64,000 nucleotides of DNA from Pokkaliibacter sp. MBI-7 (GCF_029846635.1 NZ_JARVTG010000001.1:2175001-2239000); one strand, 5' to 3'; counted from the stretch's first letter, positions 8,767-17,517 are shown. Notes: a model not told the origin generated them from the sequence alone. Program-made: numbers and translations.

Positions 8767-8967
8767 CTAACGCGCTTCTTCGATCCAGGCCATTTGGATC
8801 GCTTCAAGAATTTTTTCATTGGAGCGCTCAGGATCATCTTCAAATCCATCCAACTCGCACACCCAGCGATGCAAATCGGTAAATCGAACATATTGGGGAT
8901 CCACATCGGGATGCCCCTCAGCCAGCTCAATGGCGATATCTTGTACATCAGTCCAGTGCATAGCCAT
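8767..8967 (-). CDS. iscX: IscX, regulator/adaptor of Fe-S assembly
   Basis: A small acidic protein that binds IscS and modulates its desulfurase activity, possibly also carrying iron. The sequence WTDVQDIAIELAEGHPDVD, then VRFTDLHRWVCELDGF and the tail SNEKILEAIQMAW match the IscX family. The start at 8967 (MAMHWTD) aligns with E. coli IscX and gives 66 residues. The second ATG at 8961 has a better spacing to GAGGAG and could be the real start. It is the last gene of the isc operon, next to fdx. Confidence 0.93.
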   Translation of the reverse strand: MAMHWTDVQDIAIELAEGHPDVDPQYVRFTDLHRWVCELDGFEDDPERSNEKILEAIQMAWIEEAR

Positions 8968-8972
8968 GCTCC

Positions 8973-9311
8973 TCAATGACGCTCTGATGCGTGATTCAGG
9001 GTGTACTTGGGCAACTCCACAACCAGATCCGTGTCACCCACGATAGCCTGACAACTCAATCGCGAATCGGGCTCCAGACCCCATGCCTTATCGAGCATAT
9101 CCTCTTCCAGCTCATCTGCCTCGTTGAGGCTGCTGTAACCTTCGCGGACGATGACATGGCAGGTGGTACAGGCACAGGACTTCTCGCACGCGTGCTCTAT
9201 CTCAATGCCATGACGCAGCGCTGCATCGCAGATCGACACACCTGGCTCAACTTCGATCACCTTGCCTTCTGGGCAGACTTCTTCGTGGGGAAGGAAAATA
9301 ATCTGTGTCAT
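8973..9311 (-). CDS. fdx: [2Fe-2S] ferredoxin of the isc system
   Basis: An adrenodoxin-type ferredoxin that supplies electrons for Fe-S cluster assembly on IscU. The 112-residue protein has the ligand cysteines C42, C48, C51 (CEKSCACTTC) and C87 (LSCQAI). Surrounding motifs such as IEIEHACEKSCACTTCHV and LDKAWGLEPDSRLSCQ are typical. GAGGTGATAG precedes the ATG as a ribosome-binding site. It lies between hscA and iscX in the standard order. Confidence 0.97.
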   Translation of the reverse strand: MTQIIFLPHEEVCPEGKVIEVEPGVSICDAALRHGIEIEHACEKSCACTTCHVIVREGYSSLNEADELEEDMLDKAWGLEPDSRLSCQAIVGDTDLVVELPKYTLNHASERH

Positions 9312-9319
9312 CTATCACC

Positions 9320-11179
9320 TCAAAACTCATCTACACGATGGCCTGCCAGCGCATCGCGAATACTGCGATCCATGCGTCGGGCAGCAAAGTAATCGGTACT
9401 CTGGCTCAAAGCCTCAATCGCCGCCGACAAGGCAGTGTGATCTTGTGTCTGCTGGCGTAACGTCAGCAGCTGCGTCATACCTTCGCGCATTGCCTGCAAC
9501 TCCGCTGCAGACAGAAGCGCCTGATCAGCTTCCAAGGCACTGTCCAGCGCTTCCAGCAGACGATCCGCCTCAACCTGTTGCTCTCGCAGGGCCCGTGCGG
9601 CCATATCCACTTCAGCAAACTGATAGGACGCCTTCAACATCGACCCGATTTCATCTTCGGAAAGCCCATAGGAGGGCTTGACCACGACACTGCTACTGAC
9701 GCCGGTAGACAGCTCTTCTGCAGCCACACTCAACAAGCCATCTGCATCCACCTGAAACGTCACGCGAATACGTGCTGCACCTGCAGCCAAAGGAGGAATA
9801 CCTCGCAGCTCAAAACGCGCCAGAGAGCGACAATCAGAAACCAGCTCACGCTCACCCTGCACCACGTGAATCATCATCGCCGTTTGACCATCGCGGAAAG
9901 TCGTGAACTCCTGCGCGCGGGCAGCCGGAATCACAGTATTCCGATCAATAACACGCTCGACCAAACCACCCATCGTCTCCAGACCAAGAGACAGCGGAAT
10001 CACATCCAGTAACAGCATGTCAGCATCGCGCTTGTTACCGACCAAAATATCGGCCTGGGCGGCAGCGCCCAGTGCTACTACCTTATCGGGATCAATAGAG
10101 GTCAGTGGCTGGCGATCAAAAAAGACTGCGACCTGCTCACGCACATACAAGGTGCGGGTAGAGCCACCCACCATCACGACGTCCTTCACCTCCTGGGCAG
10201 AGATACCCGCATCACGCAGGACTTTGCGACAGGCTCGCAACGTGCGCTGCACCAAGCCATCCAGCAAATAACTCATCTGTTGGCGGGTCAGCACCAGTGT
10301 TGACTCTATTCCAGGCAGCGCAGGCTGCAGCTGTACCTCTTCATGCTGAGCCAGCTGCTCTTTGGCGGCACAGGCAGACTGCAGCAGCAGGCGCCAGTCC
10401 CGCCCTGACAGCTCAGTCTCAGGCAGTTGCCACTGCGTCACTGCCCAACGCGCGATAGCCATATCGAAATCGTCACCACCCAGCGCCGAATCACCGCCTG
10501 TGGCCATGACCTCGAACACACCCTTGTGCAGGCGCAGGATGGAAATATCAAAGGTACCACCGCCCAGATCATAGACAGCGATGATCCCCTCTGCCTGCTC
10601 ATCCAGCCCATAGGCGACAGCGGCTGCCGTAGGTTCATTCAACAGACGGAGCACCTGCAAACCAGCCAGTCGAGCAGCGTCTTTGGTCGCCTGACGCTGA
10701 GCATCATCAAAGTATGCTGGCACGGTGATCACAACACCGTCCAGCTCACCACCTAGCGAAGCCCTGGCACGCATTGCCAAGGTTTTCAGAATCTCGGCAG
10801 AGACCTGCACCGGACTGACCAGACCTGCCCGCGTACGCACATAGGGCATACCTGAATCACTGGCTTCCAGCTGATAAGCAAGCGTCGAGCTGTCAACATC
10901 AGCAACACCCCTCCCCATCAGGCGCTTGATTGATGACAGAGTATTTTCCGAATCGATAGCCATGGCTGCTCGCGCAACCTCACCCACTTCAATACCGGTT
11001 TCGGCATAGCGCACAATAGAAGGAACGATATCCCTGCCTTGCTCATCGGCCAGGGTGACTCGCTCACCGCTGCGTACGGTAGCTACCAGGGAATTGGTCG
11101 TCCCCAGGTCAATACCTACCGCTCGCTTGCTTTGATGAGGCTGTGGGCTTTGGCCCGGTTCTGATATCTGCAGTAGCAC
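9320..11179 (-). CDS. hscA: Fe-S protein assembly chaperone HscA
   Basis: A specialised Hsp70 that, with HscB, releases clusters from IscU. The 619-residue product opens with LLQISEPGQSPQPHQ, an HscA-specific leader, then the Hsp70 phosphate loop GIDLGTTNSLVA. It also carries AYFDDAQRQATKDAARLAGL and VYDLGGGTFDISIL. The start is GTG, aligned with the E. coli start and preceded by AAGG seven bases upstream. Only eight bases separate it from fdx. Confidence 0.97.
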   Translation of the reverse strand: MLLQISEPGQSPQPHQSKRAVGIDLGTTNSLVATVRSGERVTLADEQGRDIVPSIVRYAETGIEVGEVARAAMAIDSENTLSSIKRLMGRGVADVDSSTLAYQLEASDSGMPYVRTRAGLVSPVQVSAEILKTLAMRARASLGGELDGVVITVPAYFDDAQRQATKDAARLAGLQVLRLLNEPTAAAVAYGLDEQAEGIIAVYDLGGGTFDISILRLHKGVFEVMATGGDSALGGDDFDMAIARWAVTQWQLPETELSGRDWRLLLQSACAAKEQLAQHEEVQLQPALPGIESTLVLTRQQMSYLLDGLVQRTLRACRKVLRDAGISAQEVKDVVMVGGSTRTLYVREQVAVFFDRQPLTSIDPDKVVALGAAAQADILVGNKRDADMLLLDVIPLSLGLETMGGLVERVIDRNTVIPAARAQEFTTFRDGQTAMMIHVVQGERELVSDCRSLARFELRGIPPLAAGAARIRVTFQVDADGLLSVAAEELSTGVSSSVVVKPSYGLSEDEIGSMLKASYQFAEVDMAARALREQQVEADRLLEALDSALEADQALLSAAELQAMREGMTQLLTLRQQTQDHTALSAAIEALSQSTDYFAARRMDRSIRDALAGHRVDEF

Positions 11180-11198
11180 GGCAATACCTTAATGATGA

Positions 11199-11738
11199 TT
11201 AGTCGTCGAGCCGTTCTTCCATGGCATCAACTTCGTCGAGCAGCTTATGCATGAATTGCAGCTGGCGATGGTATTCGTGCGCCTGAGCGAGGGAATCCGC
11301 GTCCCCTTGCTGCCAGGCGCTGACAAAGCGTTGATATAACCCGTCACGTGCTTGCCCGACTTCATCTCGAACACCGTTCAGCACTGCAAAGGGGTCGGTA
11401 GCAGCACTCGCATCCTGCAAGGCTTCGCGCCACTCCATCTGTTGCATCAGGAAGTTGACGTCTTTGGTGGTGTTGGATTCTGATCTCGCATCCAGACCAG
11501 CCAACTGCAACAAATACCCGGCACGCTTCAGAGGTGACTTTAGCGTAGCTAATCCCTCATTCACATAGGTGGCATACTGCAGTGCCATACGCTGCTGCTG
11601 TGCACTGGCTGCAGCATGGCGATCCGGGTGCAGACTTTTCTGCAACTCTTGATACCGCTGCTGCAAGACCACCTGATCCACCGCAAAAGACAACGGCAGA
11701 CCGAACAGTTCAAAGTAGTTCTGACGAAAGTCCATGGC
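11199..11738 (-). CDS. hscB: J-domain co-chaperone HscB
   Basis: Delivers IscU to HscA and stimulates its ATPase. The N-terminal J domain shows NYFELFGLPLSFAVD and the invariant HPD in LQKSLHPDRHAAAS. The C-terminal part is the three-helix IscU-binding bundle. The ATG at 11738 (MDFRQNYFELFG) matches the family start; an upstream GTG would add three residues. The gene is followed by hscA and preceded by iscA. Confidence 0.95.
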   Translation of the reverse strand, partial: AMDFRQNYFELFGLPLSFAVDQVVLQQRYQELQKSLHPDRHAAASAQQQRMALQYATYVNEGLATLKSPLKRAGYLLQLAGLDARSESNTTKDVNFLMQQMEWREALQDASAATDPFAVLNGVRDEVGQARDGLYQRFVSAWQQGDADSLAQAHEYHRQLQFMHKLLDEVDAMEERLDD

Positions 11739-11785
11739 AGGCTTCACTGACTAAAAAACAAGGGGAACTCATAACGTCTGTTAAC

Positions 11786-12109
11786 TCAGACGTTAAAGCT
11801 TTCACCACATCCGCATTCGCTACGTACATTTGGGTTGTTAAACCTAAAGCCTTCGTTCAGACCCTCTTTGACGAAATCCAGCTCGGTACCATCAAGGTAA
11901 GCCAGACTTTTAGGATCAATGAACACTTTTACTCCAAACGACTCGAAAACTTCGTCCGTGTCATCAGGCCGATCAACAAACTCCAGAACGTAAGCCAGTC
12001 CGGAACAACCAGAGGTTCGCACACCGAGGCGTACCCCCTGCCCTTGTCCACGCCCTTTGATGTAGCGATCGACATGGCGCGCGGCCGCTTCTGTCATGCT
12101 TATGCCCAT
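11786..12109 (-). CDS. iscA: A-type Fe-S scaffold/carrier IscA
   Basis: An A-type carrier that passes clusters or iron to target proteins. The 107-residue product (MGISMTEAAARHVDRYI start) contains the three family cysteines, one in RTSGCSGLAYVLEF and two in the C-terminal SECGCGESF. Length equals E. coli IscA. An upstream GTG would add two residues; ATG at 12109 with AGGAGA about ten bases upstream is chosen. It lies between iscU and hscB. Confidence 0.96.
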   Translation of the reverse strand: MGISMTEAAARHVDRYIKGRGQGQGVRLGVRTSGCSGLAYVLEFVDRPDDTDEVFESFGVKVFIDPKSLAYLDGTELDFVKEGLNEGFRFNNPNVRSECGCGESFNV

Positions 12110-12159
12110 TTCCACTCGCTCTCCTGGGTGCCAGCAAAGCTGGCACTGTCACAGTCAAA

Positions 12160-12543
12160 TCACTTCGCAACCTTAGCGCGATAATCTTCAATGGCTGCCT
12201 TGATGGCGTCCTCAGCCAATACCGAGCAATGGATCTTGACCGGAGGCAGGGCCAATTCTTCCGCGATAGAGGTATTTTTGATTTCAGCCGCCTGATCCAG
12301 AGTCATCCCTTTCATCCACTCGGTAACCAGCGAGCTGGAAGCGATGGCAGAACCACAGCCATAGGTCTTGAACTTGGCATCTTCAATTACGCCCTGCTCA
12401 TTGACCTTGATTTGCAGACGCATAACGTCTCCGCAGGCAGGTGCACCGACCATGCCAGTACCCACGGAAGGATCAGCCGCATCGAGCTTGCCAACGTTGC
12501 GGGGGTTTTCGTAGTGGTCGATTACTTTGTCACTGTAAGCCAT
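12160..12543 (-). CDS. iscU: Fe-S cluster scaffold IscU
   Basis: The main scaffold on which [2Fe-2S] clusters are built. The 127-residue protein keeps C37 and D39 (ACGDVMRL), C63 (YGCGSAIASSS), the LPPVK chaperone-recognition motif at 99-103, and H105/C106, all at E. coli numbering. GAGGAGATTGAT precedes the ATG. It is placed between iscS and iscA, as expected. Confidence 0.98.
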   Translation of the reverse strand: MAYSDKVIDHYENPRNVGKLDAADPSVGTGMVGAPACGDVMRLQIKVNEQGVIEDAKFKTYGCGSAIASSSLVTEWMKGMTLDQAAEIKNTSIAEELALPPVKIHCSVLAEDAIKAAIEDYRAKVAK

Positions 12544-12594
12544 ATCAATCTCCTCAACTTTCTCCGAAATGTGCGTAGCAATTGCTGCCCATCA

Positions 12595-13809
12595 TCAATG
12601 ATGAGCCCACTCCACCGTGCTCAGATCAACGCCCTCTTTATACATATCCCAGAGGGGAGAAAGCTCACGCAGTTTATCTACTGCTTTGCGAATCAATTCA
12701 ACGGCGTAGTCCACCTCTTCTTCAGTGGTGAAACGGCCGATACCAAAACGGATGGAACTGTGTGCCAGCTCATCATTCAAACCCAGCGCACGCAGCACAT
12801 AGGACGGTTCCAAACTGGCCGACGTGCAGGCCGAACCAGATGACACCGCCAGATCTTTCAGCGACATCAGTAGCGACTCACCTTCAACATAGGCAAAGCT
12901 GATATTCAGGTTACCTGCCACACGATGGTCAGCGTCGCCATTGAGGTACACCGCCTCCATGTCTTTAACACCATTCCATAGGCGGTTACGCAGCGCGCTG
13001 GCATGGGCGGCATCCTTTTCCATATCCAGCTTGGCAATACGATAGGCCTCGCCCATACCAACAATCTGGTGAGTAGGCAGTGTGCCTGAACGCATACCGC
13101 GCTCATGACCACCACCATGCATCTGTGCTTCGATACGAACACGTGGCTTGCGACGCACATAGAGTGCACCGATGCCTTTGGGACCATAAATCTTGTGAGC
13201 GGTCAGCGACATCAGATCAACATTCATTGCTTCAACGTCGACAGGAATCTTACCAACGCTCTGTGCCGCATCAACATGCAGCAAAATGCCACGCTCACGC
13301 GTCAGTTTGCCGATGGCAGCAATATCGGTAATGGTGCCAATTTCGTTGTTGGCATGCATCAGACTCACCAACACCGTGTCATCACGCAGCGCCTCTGCCA
13401 CCATTTCAGGCTCGATCATGCCATTCGCGTTAGGCGTCAGGTAGGTAATCTCGAAACCTTCACGCTCCAGCTGCCGGCAAGAGTCCAGCGTTGCCTTGTG
13501 TTCAATCTTGGAGGTGATAACGTGCTTGCCTTTCTTCTGGTAGAAGTGCGCAGCGCCCTTGATTGCCAGGTTACTGGCTTCGGTTGCGCCGGATGTCCAG
13601 ACGATTTCACGAGCGTCGGCACCAATCAGATCAGCTACCTGATCACGAGCCTGCTCAACCAACTCTTCTGCTTTCCAGCCAAATACGTGCGATCGTGATG
13701 CCGGATTGCCAAAAACACCATCCATCGTAAGACACTGAACCATTTTCTCAGCAACGCGAGGATCGACGGGGGTAGTGGACTGGTAATCAAGAAAAATAGG
13801 CAACTTCAT
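12595..13809 (-). CDS. iscS: Cysteine desulfurase IscS
   Basis: A PLP enzyme that removes sulfur from cysteine for Fe-S clusters and tRNA thiolation. The 404-residue product starts MKLPIFLDYQSTTPVDPRV, as in E. coli. It has the PLP lysine in SLTAHKIYGPKG and the mobile catalytic loop SSGSACTSASLEPSYVL. GGAGAG lies six bases before the ATG at 13809, which decides this start over a longer reading from 13842. It follows iscR by about 59 bp. Confidence 0.98.
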   Translation of the reverse strand: MKLPIFLDYQSTTPVDPRVAEKMVQCLTMDGVFGNPASRSHVFGWKAEELVEQARDQVADLIGADAREIVWTSGATEASNLAIKGAAHFYQKKGKHVITSKIEHKATLDSCRQLEREGFEITYLTPNANGMIEPEMVAEALRDDTVLVSLMHANNEIGTITDIAAIGKLTRERGILLHVDAAQSVGKIPVDVEAMNVDLMSLTAHKIYGPKGIGALYVRRKPRVRIEAQMHGGGHERGMRSGTLPTHQIVGMGEAYRIAKLDMEKDAAHASALRNRLWNGVKDMEAVYLNGDADHRVAGNLNISFAYVEGESLLMSLKDLAVSSGSACTSASLEPSYVLRALGLNDELAHSSIRFGIGRFTTEEEVDYAVELIRKAVDKLRELSPLWDMYKEGVDLSTVEWAHH

Positions 13810-13868
13810 GCTTAACTCTCCAGGGCCGAAACCCTTCCTCAAATAGCAAAATCACGGTCTGGTGCTGA

Positions 13869-14351
13869 TCAGCCCACGGCAATTCGATCAGCACTCATTT
13901 GTCTGCTCTGATGGCGACGATCCTGACGCTCTGCGGTGGCCTGCACTTCACGGCGCGAGACTAAGTCAGCCAGACTAATGCCACTCAAAAAAGTATGAAT
14001 TTGATCGCTCAGATCGCACCATAGATGGTGAGTAAGGCAGGTTTCTCCCATTTGCTGACAGCCACCCTGCCCGCCACAGCCCGTTGCATCCACAGTTTCG
14101 TTGACTGCATCAACGACCTGAGCCACGAAGATACTCTCAAGCTCACGGCTCAACTGATAGCCACCACCGGGGCCACGCACACTCTTCACCAAGTCGTGCC
14201 GACGCAGCTTGGCAAAAAGCTGCTCAAGATAGGACAGAGAAATACCCTGACGCTCCGATATATCCGCCAAGCTAGTTGGACCTTTGCCACGGTGCAATGC
14301 CAGATCCAGCATCGCCGTGACGGCATAGCGCCCTTTGGTTGTCAGTCGCAT
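13869..14351 (-). CDS. iscR: Fe-S sensing regulator IscR
   Basis: An Rrf2-family regulator that represses isc transcription when it carries a [2Fe-2S] cluster. The 160-residue product has an N-terminal winged helix (MRLTTKGRYAVTAMLDLAL, ISLSYLEQLFAKLRR) and cluster ligands C92, C98 and C105 with a following histidine (LTHHLW). The third cysteine is one residue later than in E. coli. A type-1 IscR site overlaps its own promoter at 14448-14472, so autoregulation is expected. Confidence 0.97.
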   Translation of the reverse strand: MRLTTKGRYAVTAMLDLALHRGKGPTSLADISERQGISLSYLEQLFAKLRRHDLVKSVRGPGGGYQLSRELESIFVAQVVDAVNETVDATGCGGQGGCQQMGETCLTHHLWCDLSDQIHTFLSGISLADLVSRREVQATAERQDRRHQSRQMSADRIAVG

Positions 14352-14439
14352 CGTGCTCGCTCCCGGCGCGCCTTAAGCCTTTTATACCAAGCCAGAACAC
14401 AGACCGCGTTCTGACTCATCAAATCACCAAGATGGACGT

Positions 14440-14472
14440 ATTATGCTAATCCCGACTAATTTTATCAAGTAT
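14440..14472 (-). promoter_or_regulatory. iscR promoter with overlapping type-1 IscR operator
   Basis: On the minus strand the 25-bp site at 14448-14472 reads ATACTTGATAAAATTAG followed by TCGGGATT, close to the type-1 IscR consensus and to the E. coli iscR operator. The -35 TTGATA (14463-14468) lies within it and a -10 CATAAT (14440-14445) follows after 17 bp. Holo-IscR bound here would block RNA polymerase. Confidence 0.82.
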
Positions 14473-14496
14473 ATAGCTGAGCAATTTAGTAGGTTA

Positions 14497-15228
14497 TTAC
14501 TTCGACGATTTTTCGATGGCCGTCAAGAAGCCACGCAGCACATTCAGTTCAACAGTGTCGAGGCGCGAGCGCAGGAACAGCCGGCGCAAGCGCGTCATTA
14601 ATTGCCTCGGATTTTCAGGATCAAGAAAATCGACTTTGACCAACACCTGTTCAAGATGCACGAACAGGCGCTCAATATCTTCGGCAGGAGCGGCATCGAT
14701 ATCCCAATCCACGCCCCAGAAGGGTGCTTCCACCTGATCATCTTCCAGACTACGCATACGCATTTCGTAAGCCAGCACCTGAACCGCAGCCGCCAGATTG
14801 AGTGAACTGAAATCAGGGTTGGTCGGAATATGCACGTGATAATGACACTTGTGCAATTCGTCGTTAGTCAGACCCCGATCCTCACGACCAAAGACCAACG
14901 CCACCTCACCTGAGGGCAGCTCAGCCCAAGCCTGCGCCGCCGCCGCACGAGGATTGAGCAACGGCCATGGAATATGACGTGACCGGGCACTGGTACCGAT
15001 GACCAGCCGGCACCCTGCGATGGCTTCATCCAATGAAGAAACGACTCGTGCCTGAGCAAGGATATCGGTAGCGCCGGATGACAGCGTATCCGCCTCGGGG
15101 CTTGGAAATATCTTTGGCGCCACCAGCACCATCTGCGCCAACCCCATGGTTTTCATGGCGCGCGCGGCCGCACCAATATTGGCAGGCAATGACGTATTGA
15201 CCAGAACAATGCGGACGCGCTCAAGCAT
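14497..15228 (-). CDS. trmJ: tRNA (cytidine/uridine-2'-O)-methyltransferase TrmJ
   Basis: A SPOUT-fold methyltransferase that modifies position 32 of tRNAs. The product shows the N-terminal MLERVRIVLVNTSLPANIG and AARAMKTMGL, and the knot region with ALVFGREDRGLTNDE and IPTNPDFSSLNLAAAVQV. The ATG at 15228 has GAGG seven bases upstream and aligns with family starts; a TTG two codons earlier is less likely. It lies directly upstream of iscR, a common neighbourhood. cysE, which often lies between trmJ and iscR, is absent. Confidence 0.96.
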   Translation of the reverse strand: MLERVRIVLVNTSLPANIGAAARAMKTMGLAQMVLVAPKIFPSPEADTLSSGATDILAQARVVSSLDEAIAGCRLVIGTSARSRHIPWPLLNPRAAAAQAWAELPSGEVALVFGREDRGLTNDELHKCHYHVHIPTNPDFSSLNLAAAVQVLAYEMRMRSLEDDQVEAPFWGVDWDIDAAPAEDIERLFVHLEQVLVKVDFLDPENPRQLMTRLRRLFLRSRLDTVELNVLRGFLTAIEKSSK

Positions 15229-15256
15229 TTTCAAACCTCAACAAAAATGGCGCGCT

Positions 15257-15262
15257 ATTGTA
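15257..15262 (-). promoter_or_regulatory. Possible trmJ promoter -10 element
   Basis: TACAAT on the minus strand lies about 29 bases upstream of the trmJ start. The spacer region is T-rich and no clear -35 is visible, so the call is tentative. On the opposite strand TATACT at 15349-15354 could be a -10 for suhB. Confidence 0.35.
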
Positions 15263-15450
15263 GCAAACCACAAAAAAAGATGCGCCACTGGACGACATCA
15301 TTGGCGCATTCGACACACTTTGGCAGATGCGAGTCGAAAGAAGTTTGTTATACTTGCGCACTTGCCCCGATATCATGAGTCGGATATCACAATCGTCGGT
15401 CATTGGTAATTCGGTCCTTCTTGGTAAGTCTTTCTCGGTAAATTGTTGCC

Positions 15451-16266
15451 ATGCAGCCCATGCTGAATATTGCTTTACGCGCCGCGCGTATTGCCTCTGA
15501 AAACCTTGTACGCTCACTTGAACGCCTGGACTTGGTTCGTGCCGAAGGACAGGACGTCAACAAGTTCGTTATGGAAACCTGCCAACGTGCTGAGCAAAGC
15601 ATTGCCCGCACCATCCTCAAGGCATTTCCTCAGCACAGCATCAACGGTCGCGCCAGTGGCGTTATCCAGACCGCCACGGGCGAGCACATCGAAGCCGAAT
15701 GGACAATCAACTCGCTGGATGGTGAGCTGAATTACAGCCGCAACCTGCCTTCTTTTGCACTGTCACTGACCGCCAAGATCAGAGGCAAAGTTGAACACGT
15801 ACTAGTCATCAACCCTGTAACCGGTGACGAGTTCACTGCCAGCCGCGGTCGTGGTGCGCAGCTTAATGGTCGCCGTATTCGTCTGAGCAATCGCGCTCAG
15901 CTCGACAAGGCCCTGATCGGCATTACTTTTGACAACGTCATCAGCAATCGCCACCTGCTCAGCACTTATCTGAATGTGCAGCGCCAGCTGATGATGGGCA
16001 ACGCCCATGTCTATCAGTGTGGCAGCGCCCTGCTGGAAATGGCAGCACTGGCAGCAGGTCAGCTGGATGCCATCGTCATGCTGAACCGCAACGAAATTGA
16101 ACTGGATGCAGGCACGCTGCTGCTGCAGGAAGCCGGCGCTCTGCTGGGTGACCTGAATGGCAACCCCAGCTATCGCAATAGTGGCCATGTCATGGCAGCC
16201 AGCCCGAAACTGTTCAAGGCACTGACCCAAAGCCTTCAGAGCGCAGCCAGCGATCTGCAGGCTTGA
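15451..16266 (+). CDS. suhB: SuhB-type inositol monophosphatase family protein with lost catalytic residues
   Basis: The 271-residue product aligns with E. coli SuhB from its first residue (MQPMLNIALRAARIAS). SuhB in E. coli has inositol-1-phosphatase activity but its cellular role is as an rRNA antitermination factor. The metal-binding motifs are degraded: the family EES motif is R67-A-S; WxxDPLDGT reads WTINSLDGE, so the first Asp is N87 while D90 remains; and the late WD motif reads I216-E217. Fold-defining stretches (SRGRGAQLNG, LDAGTLLLQEAG) remain. The protein is probably not an active phosphatase. It is divergent from trmJ and ends at a strong terminator. Confidence 0.9.
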   Translation: MQPMLNIALRAARIASENLVRSLERLDLVRAEGQDVNKFVMETCQRAEQSIARTILKAFPQHSINGRASGVIQTATGEHIEAEWTINSLDGELNYSRNLPSFALSLTAKIRGKVEHVLVINPVTGDEFTASRGRGAQLNGRRIRLSNRAQLDKALIGITFDNVISNRHLLSTYLNVQRQLMMGNAHVYQCGSALLEMAALAAGQLDAIVMLNRNEIELDAGTLLLQEAGALLGDLNGNPSYRNSGHVMAASPKLFKALTQSLQSAASDLQA

Positions 16267-16282
16267 GCCTGATAAATCCAAA

Positions 16283-16311
16283 TAAAAAACGGAGCACAAG
16301 CTCCGTTTTTT
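16283..16311. terminator. Bidirectional terminator between suhB and secB
   Basis: A stem ACGGAGC/GCTCCGT (16289-16295 with 16300-16306) with a four-base loop has T-runs on both strands (TTTTTTATT on plus, TTTTTTATT on minus). It can end both the rightward suhB and the leftward secB operon transcripts. Confidence 0.88.
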
Positions 16312-16333
16312 ATTTGCCCAGAAACGCTGGAAA

Positions 16334-16780
16334 TTACTGAACTTGAGCCTTGGCTTTCTGTTCAGCGTACAGCGCGTCAAAGTTCACTGGCGCCAGCATC
16401 AGCGGTGGGAAACCGCCTTTAACAACAAGGCTGTCTACCGCTTCGCGAGCGTAAGGGAACAGTACGTTAGGGCAGAATGCATGCAGGGTATGCTCCAGTG
16501 CATCACCTTCAATACCACGAGCCACGAACAGGCCAGCCTGCTCTACCTCCACCAGGAAGGCAGTCTCATCAGCATTCTGTACGGTCACAGTAACGCTGAC
16601 CACCACTTCATACAGCCCCTCAGCCAGATGATTAGCACCGGCATTCAGATCCAGCTTAACCTTGGGCTCCCAAGCCTTGGTAAATACCAGCGGCACACCC
16701 GGCGCCTCAAAGGACACGTCCTTCAGATAAAGGCGTTGTAGTGCAAACTGGGGCTGTTGGGCTTGTTGTTCGTCAGCCAT
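16334..16780 (-). CDS. secB: Protein-export chaperone SecB
   Basis: A tetrameric cytoplasmic chaperone that keeps preproteins unfolded for SecA. The 148-residue product shows family motifs FALQRLYLKDVSFEAPG, LEVEQAGLF and HAFCPNVLFPYAREAVDSL. AAGGAATTCTC precedes the ATG. It follows grxC and a rhodanese gene in a leftward operon, a gene order conserved across gammaproteobacteria. Confidence 0.97.
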   Translation of the reverse strand: MADEQQAQQPQFALQRLYLKDVSFEAPGVPLVFTKAWEPKVKLDLNAGANHLAEGLYEVVVSVTVTVQNADETAFLVEVEQAGLFVARGIEGDALEHTLHAFCPNVLFPYAREAVDSLVVKGGFPPLMLAPVNFDALYAEQKAKAQVQ

Positions 16781-16830
16781 GAGAATTCCTTACACTAAGC
16801 AGTTCAGAGGTAAAAAACGCTCAAAGAGTA

Positions 16831-17088
16831 TCAGCCTGCCAGCAGGGTATCCAGCTTTCCGGCACGCTCCAGCGCATAAAGATCATCACAGCCGCCCACA
16901 TGGGCCTCGCCGATAAAAATTTGTGGCACCGTATGACGACCCTGGGCACGTTGCATCATTGCCTGGCGTGCCGCGTTATCACCATCTACGGCAATCTCTT
17001 TGTATTCCACGCCTTTATGCTGCAATAACTGCTTGGCACGAATGCAATAAGGGCAGTAACGGGTCGTGTAGATTTCGACAGCTTGCAT
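16831..17088 (-). CDS. grxC: Glutaredoxin 3
   Basis: A glutathione-dependent dithiol reductase. The 85-residue product has the CPYC active site (YTTRYCPYCIRAKQLL), the TVPQIFIGEAHVGGCDD cis-proline and glutathione-binding region. The start at 17088 (MQAVEIYTT) is supported by GGGAGGGAGC directly upstream; a longer reading would run into the upstream gene. It lies between the rhodanese gene and secB. Confidence 0.96.
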   Translation of the reverse strand: MQAVEIYTTRYCPYCIRAKQLLQHKGVEYKEIAVDGDNAARQAMMQRAQGRHTVPQIFIGEAHVGGCDDLYALERAGKLDTLLAG

Positions 17089-17103
17089 GCTCCCTCCCAA
17101 CAC

Positions 17104-17517
17104 TTAACGAACCACGGGCAGGTTGGCCCCTTTCCATTCAGCGATACCACCTGACAGCTTCATCACGCGCGCGAAACCCCGCGTCTGCAGTGTCTTGGCG
17201 CTCGCACCAGCACTCTGCCCCATCGCACATACTACAATAATGGGTTTGTCCTTATGTTTATTCAGTTCATCAGCACGTTTGTCAAAGTCAGCAGCGGGAA
17301 TATTGATACTGTTGACGATATGTCCGGATTCAAACTCTTTACGTGGGCGAACATCGACCACCACAGCATCTTCCTTGTTAATCAGCATGGTTGCCTGCTG
17401 CGTGCTGAGCGATGGCCCGCCTTTACGCTTTTCGGTCCACAGCAGTAAACCCAGCACCGCCGCAAAGGCTACTGCCAGTTCCCAGTGTTTCATTACAAAT
17501 TCGATATAACGTTCCAT
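17104..17517 (-). CDS. yibN: Membrane-anchored rhodanese-like protein (YibN type)
   Basis: A 137-residue protein with an N-terminal membrane segment (WELAVAFAAVLGLLLWT) and a single rhodanese domain. The active-site loop CAMGQSAGA contains the catalytic cysteine. The likely role is sulfur transfer or detoxification at the inner membrane, but the substrate is unknown. It heads the leftward rhodanese-grxC-secB operon, a conserved arrangement. Confidence 0.92.
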   Translation of the reverse strand: MERYIEFVMKHWELAVAFAAVLGLLLWTEKRKGGPSLSTQQATMLINKEDAVVVDVRPRKEFESGHIVNSINIPAADFDKRADELNKHKDKPIIVVCAMGQSAGASAKTLQTRGFARVMKLSGGIAEWKGANLPVVR

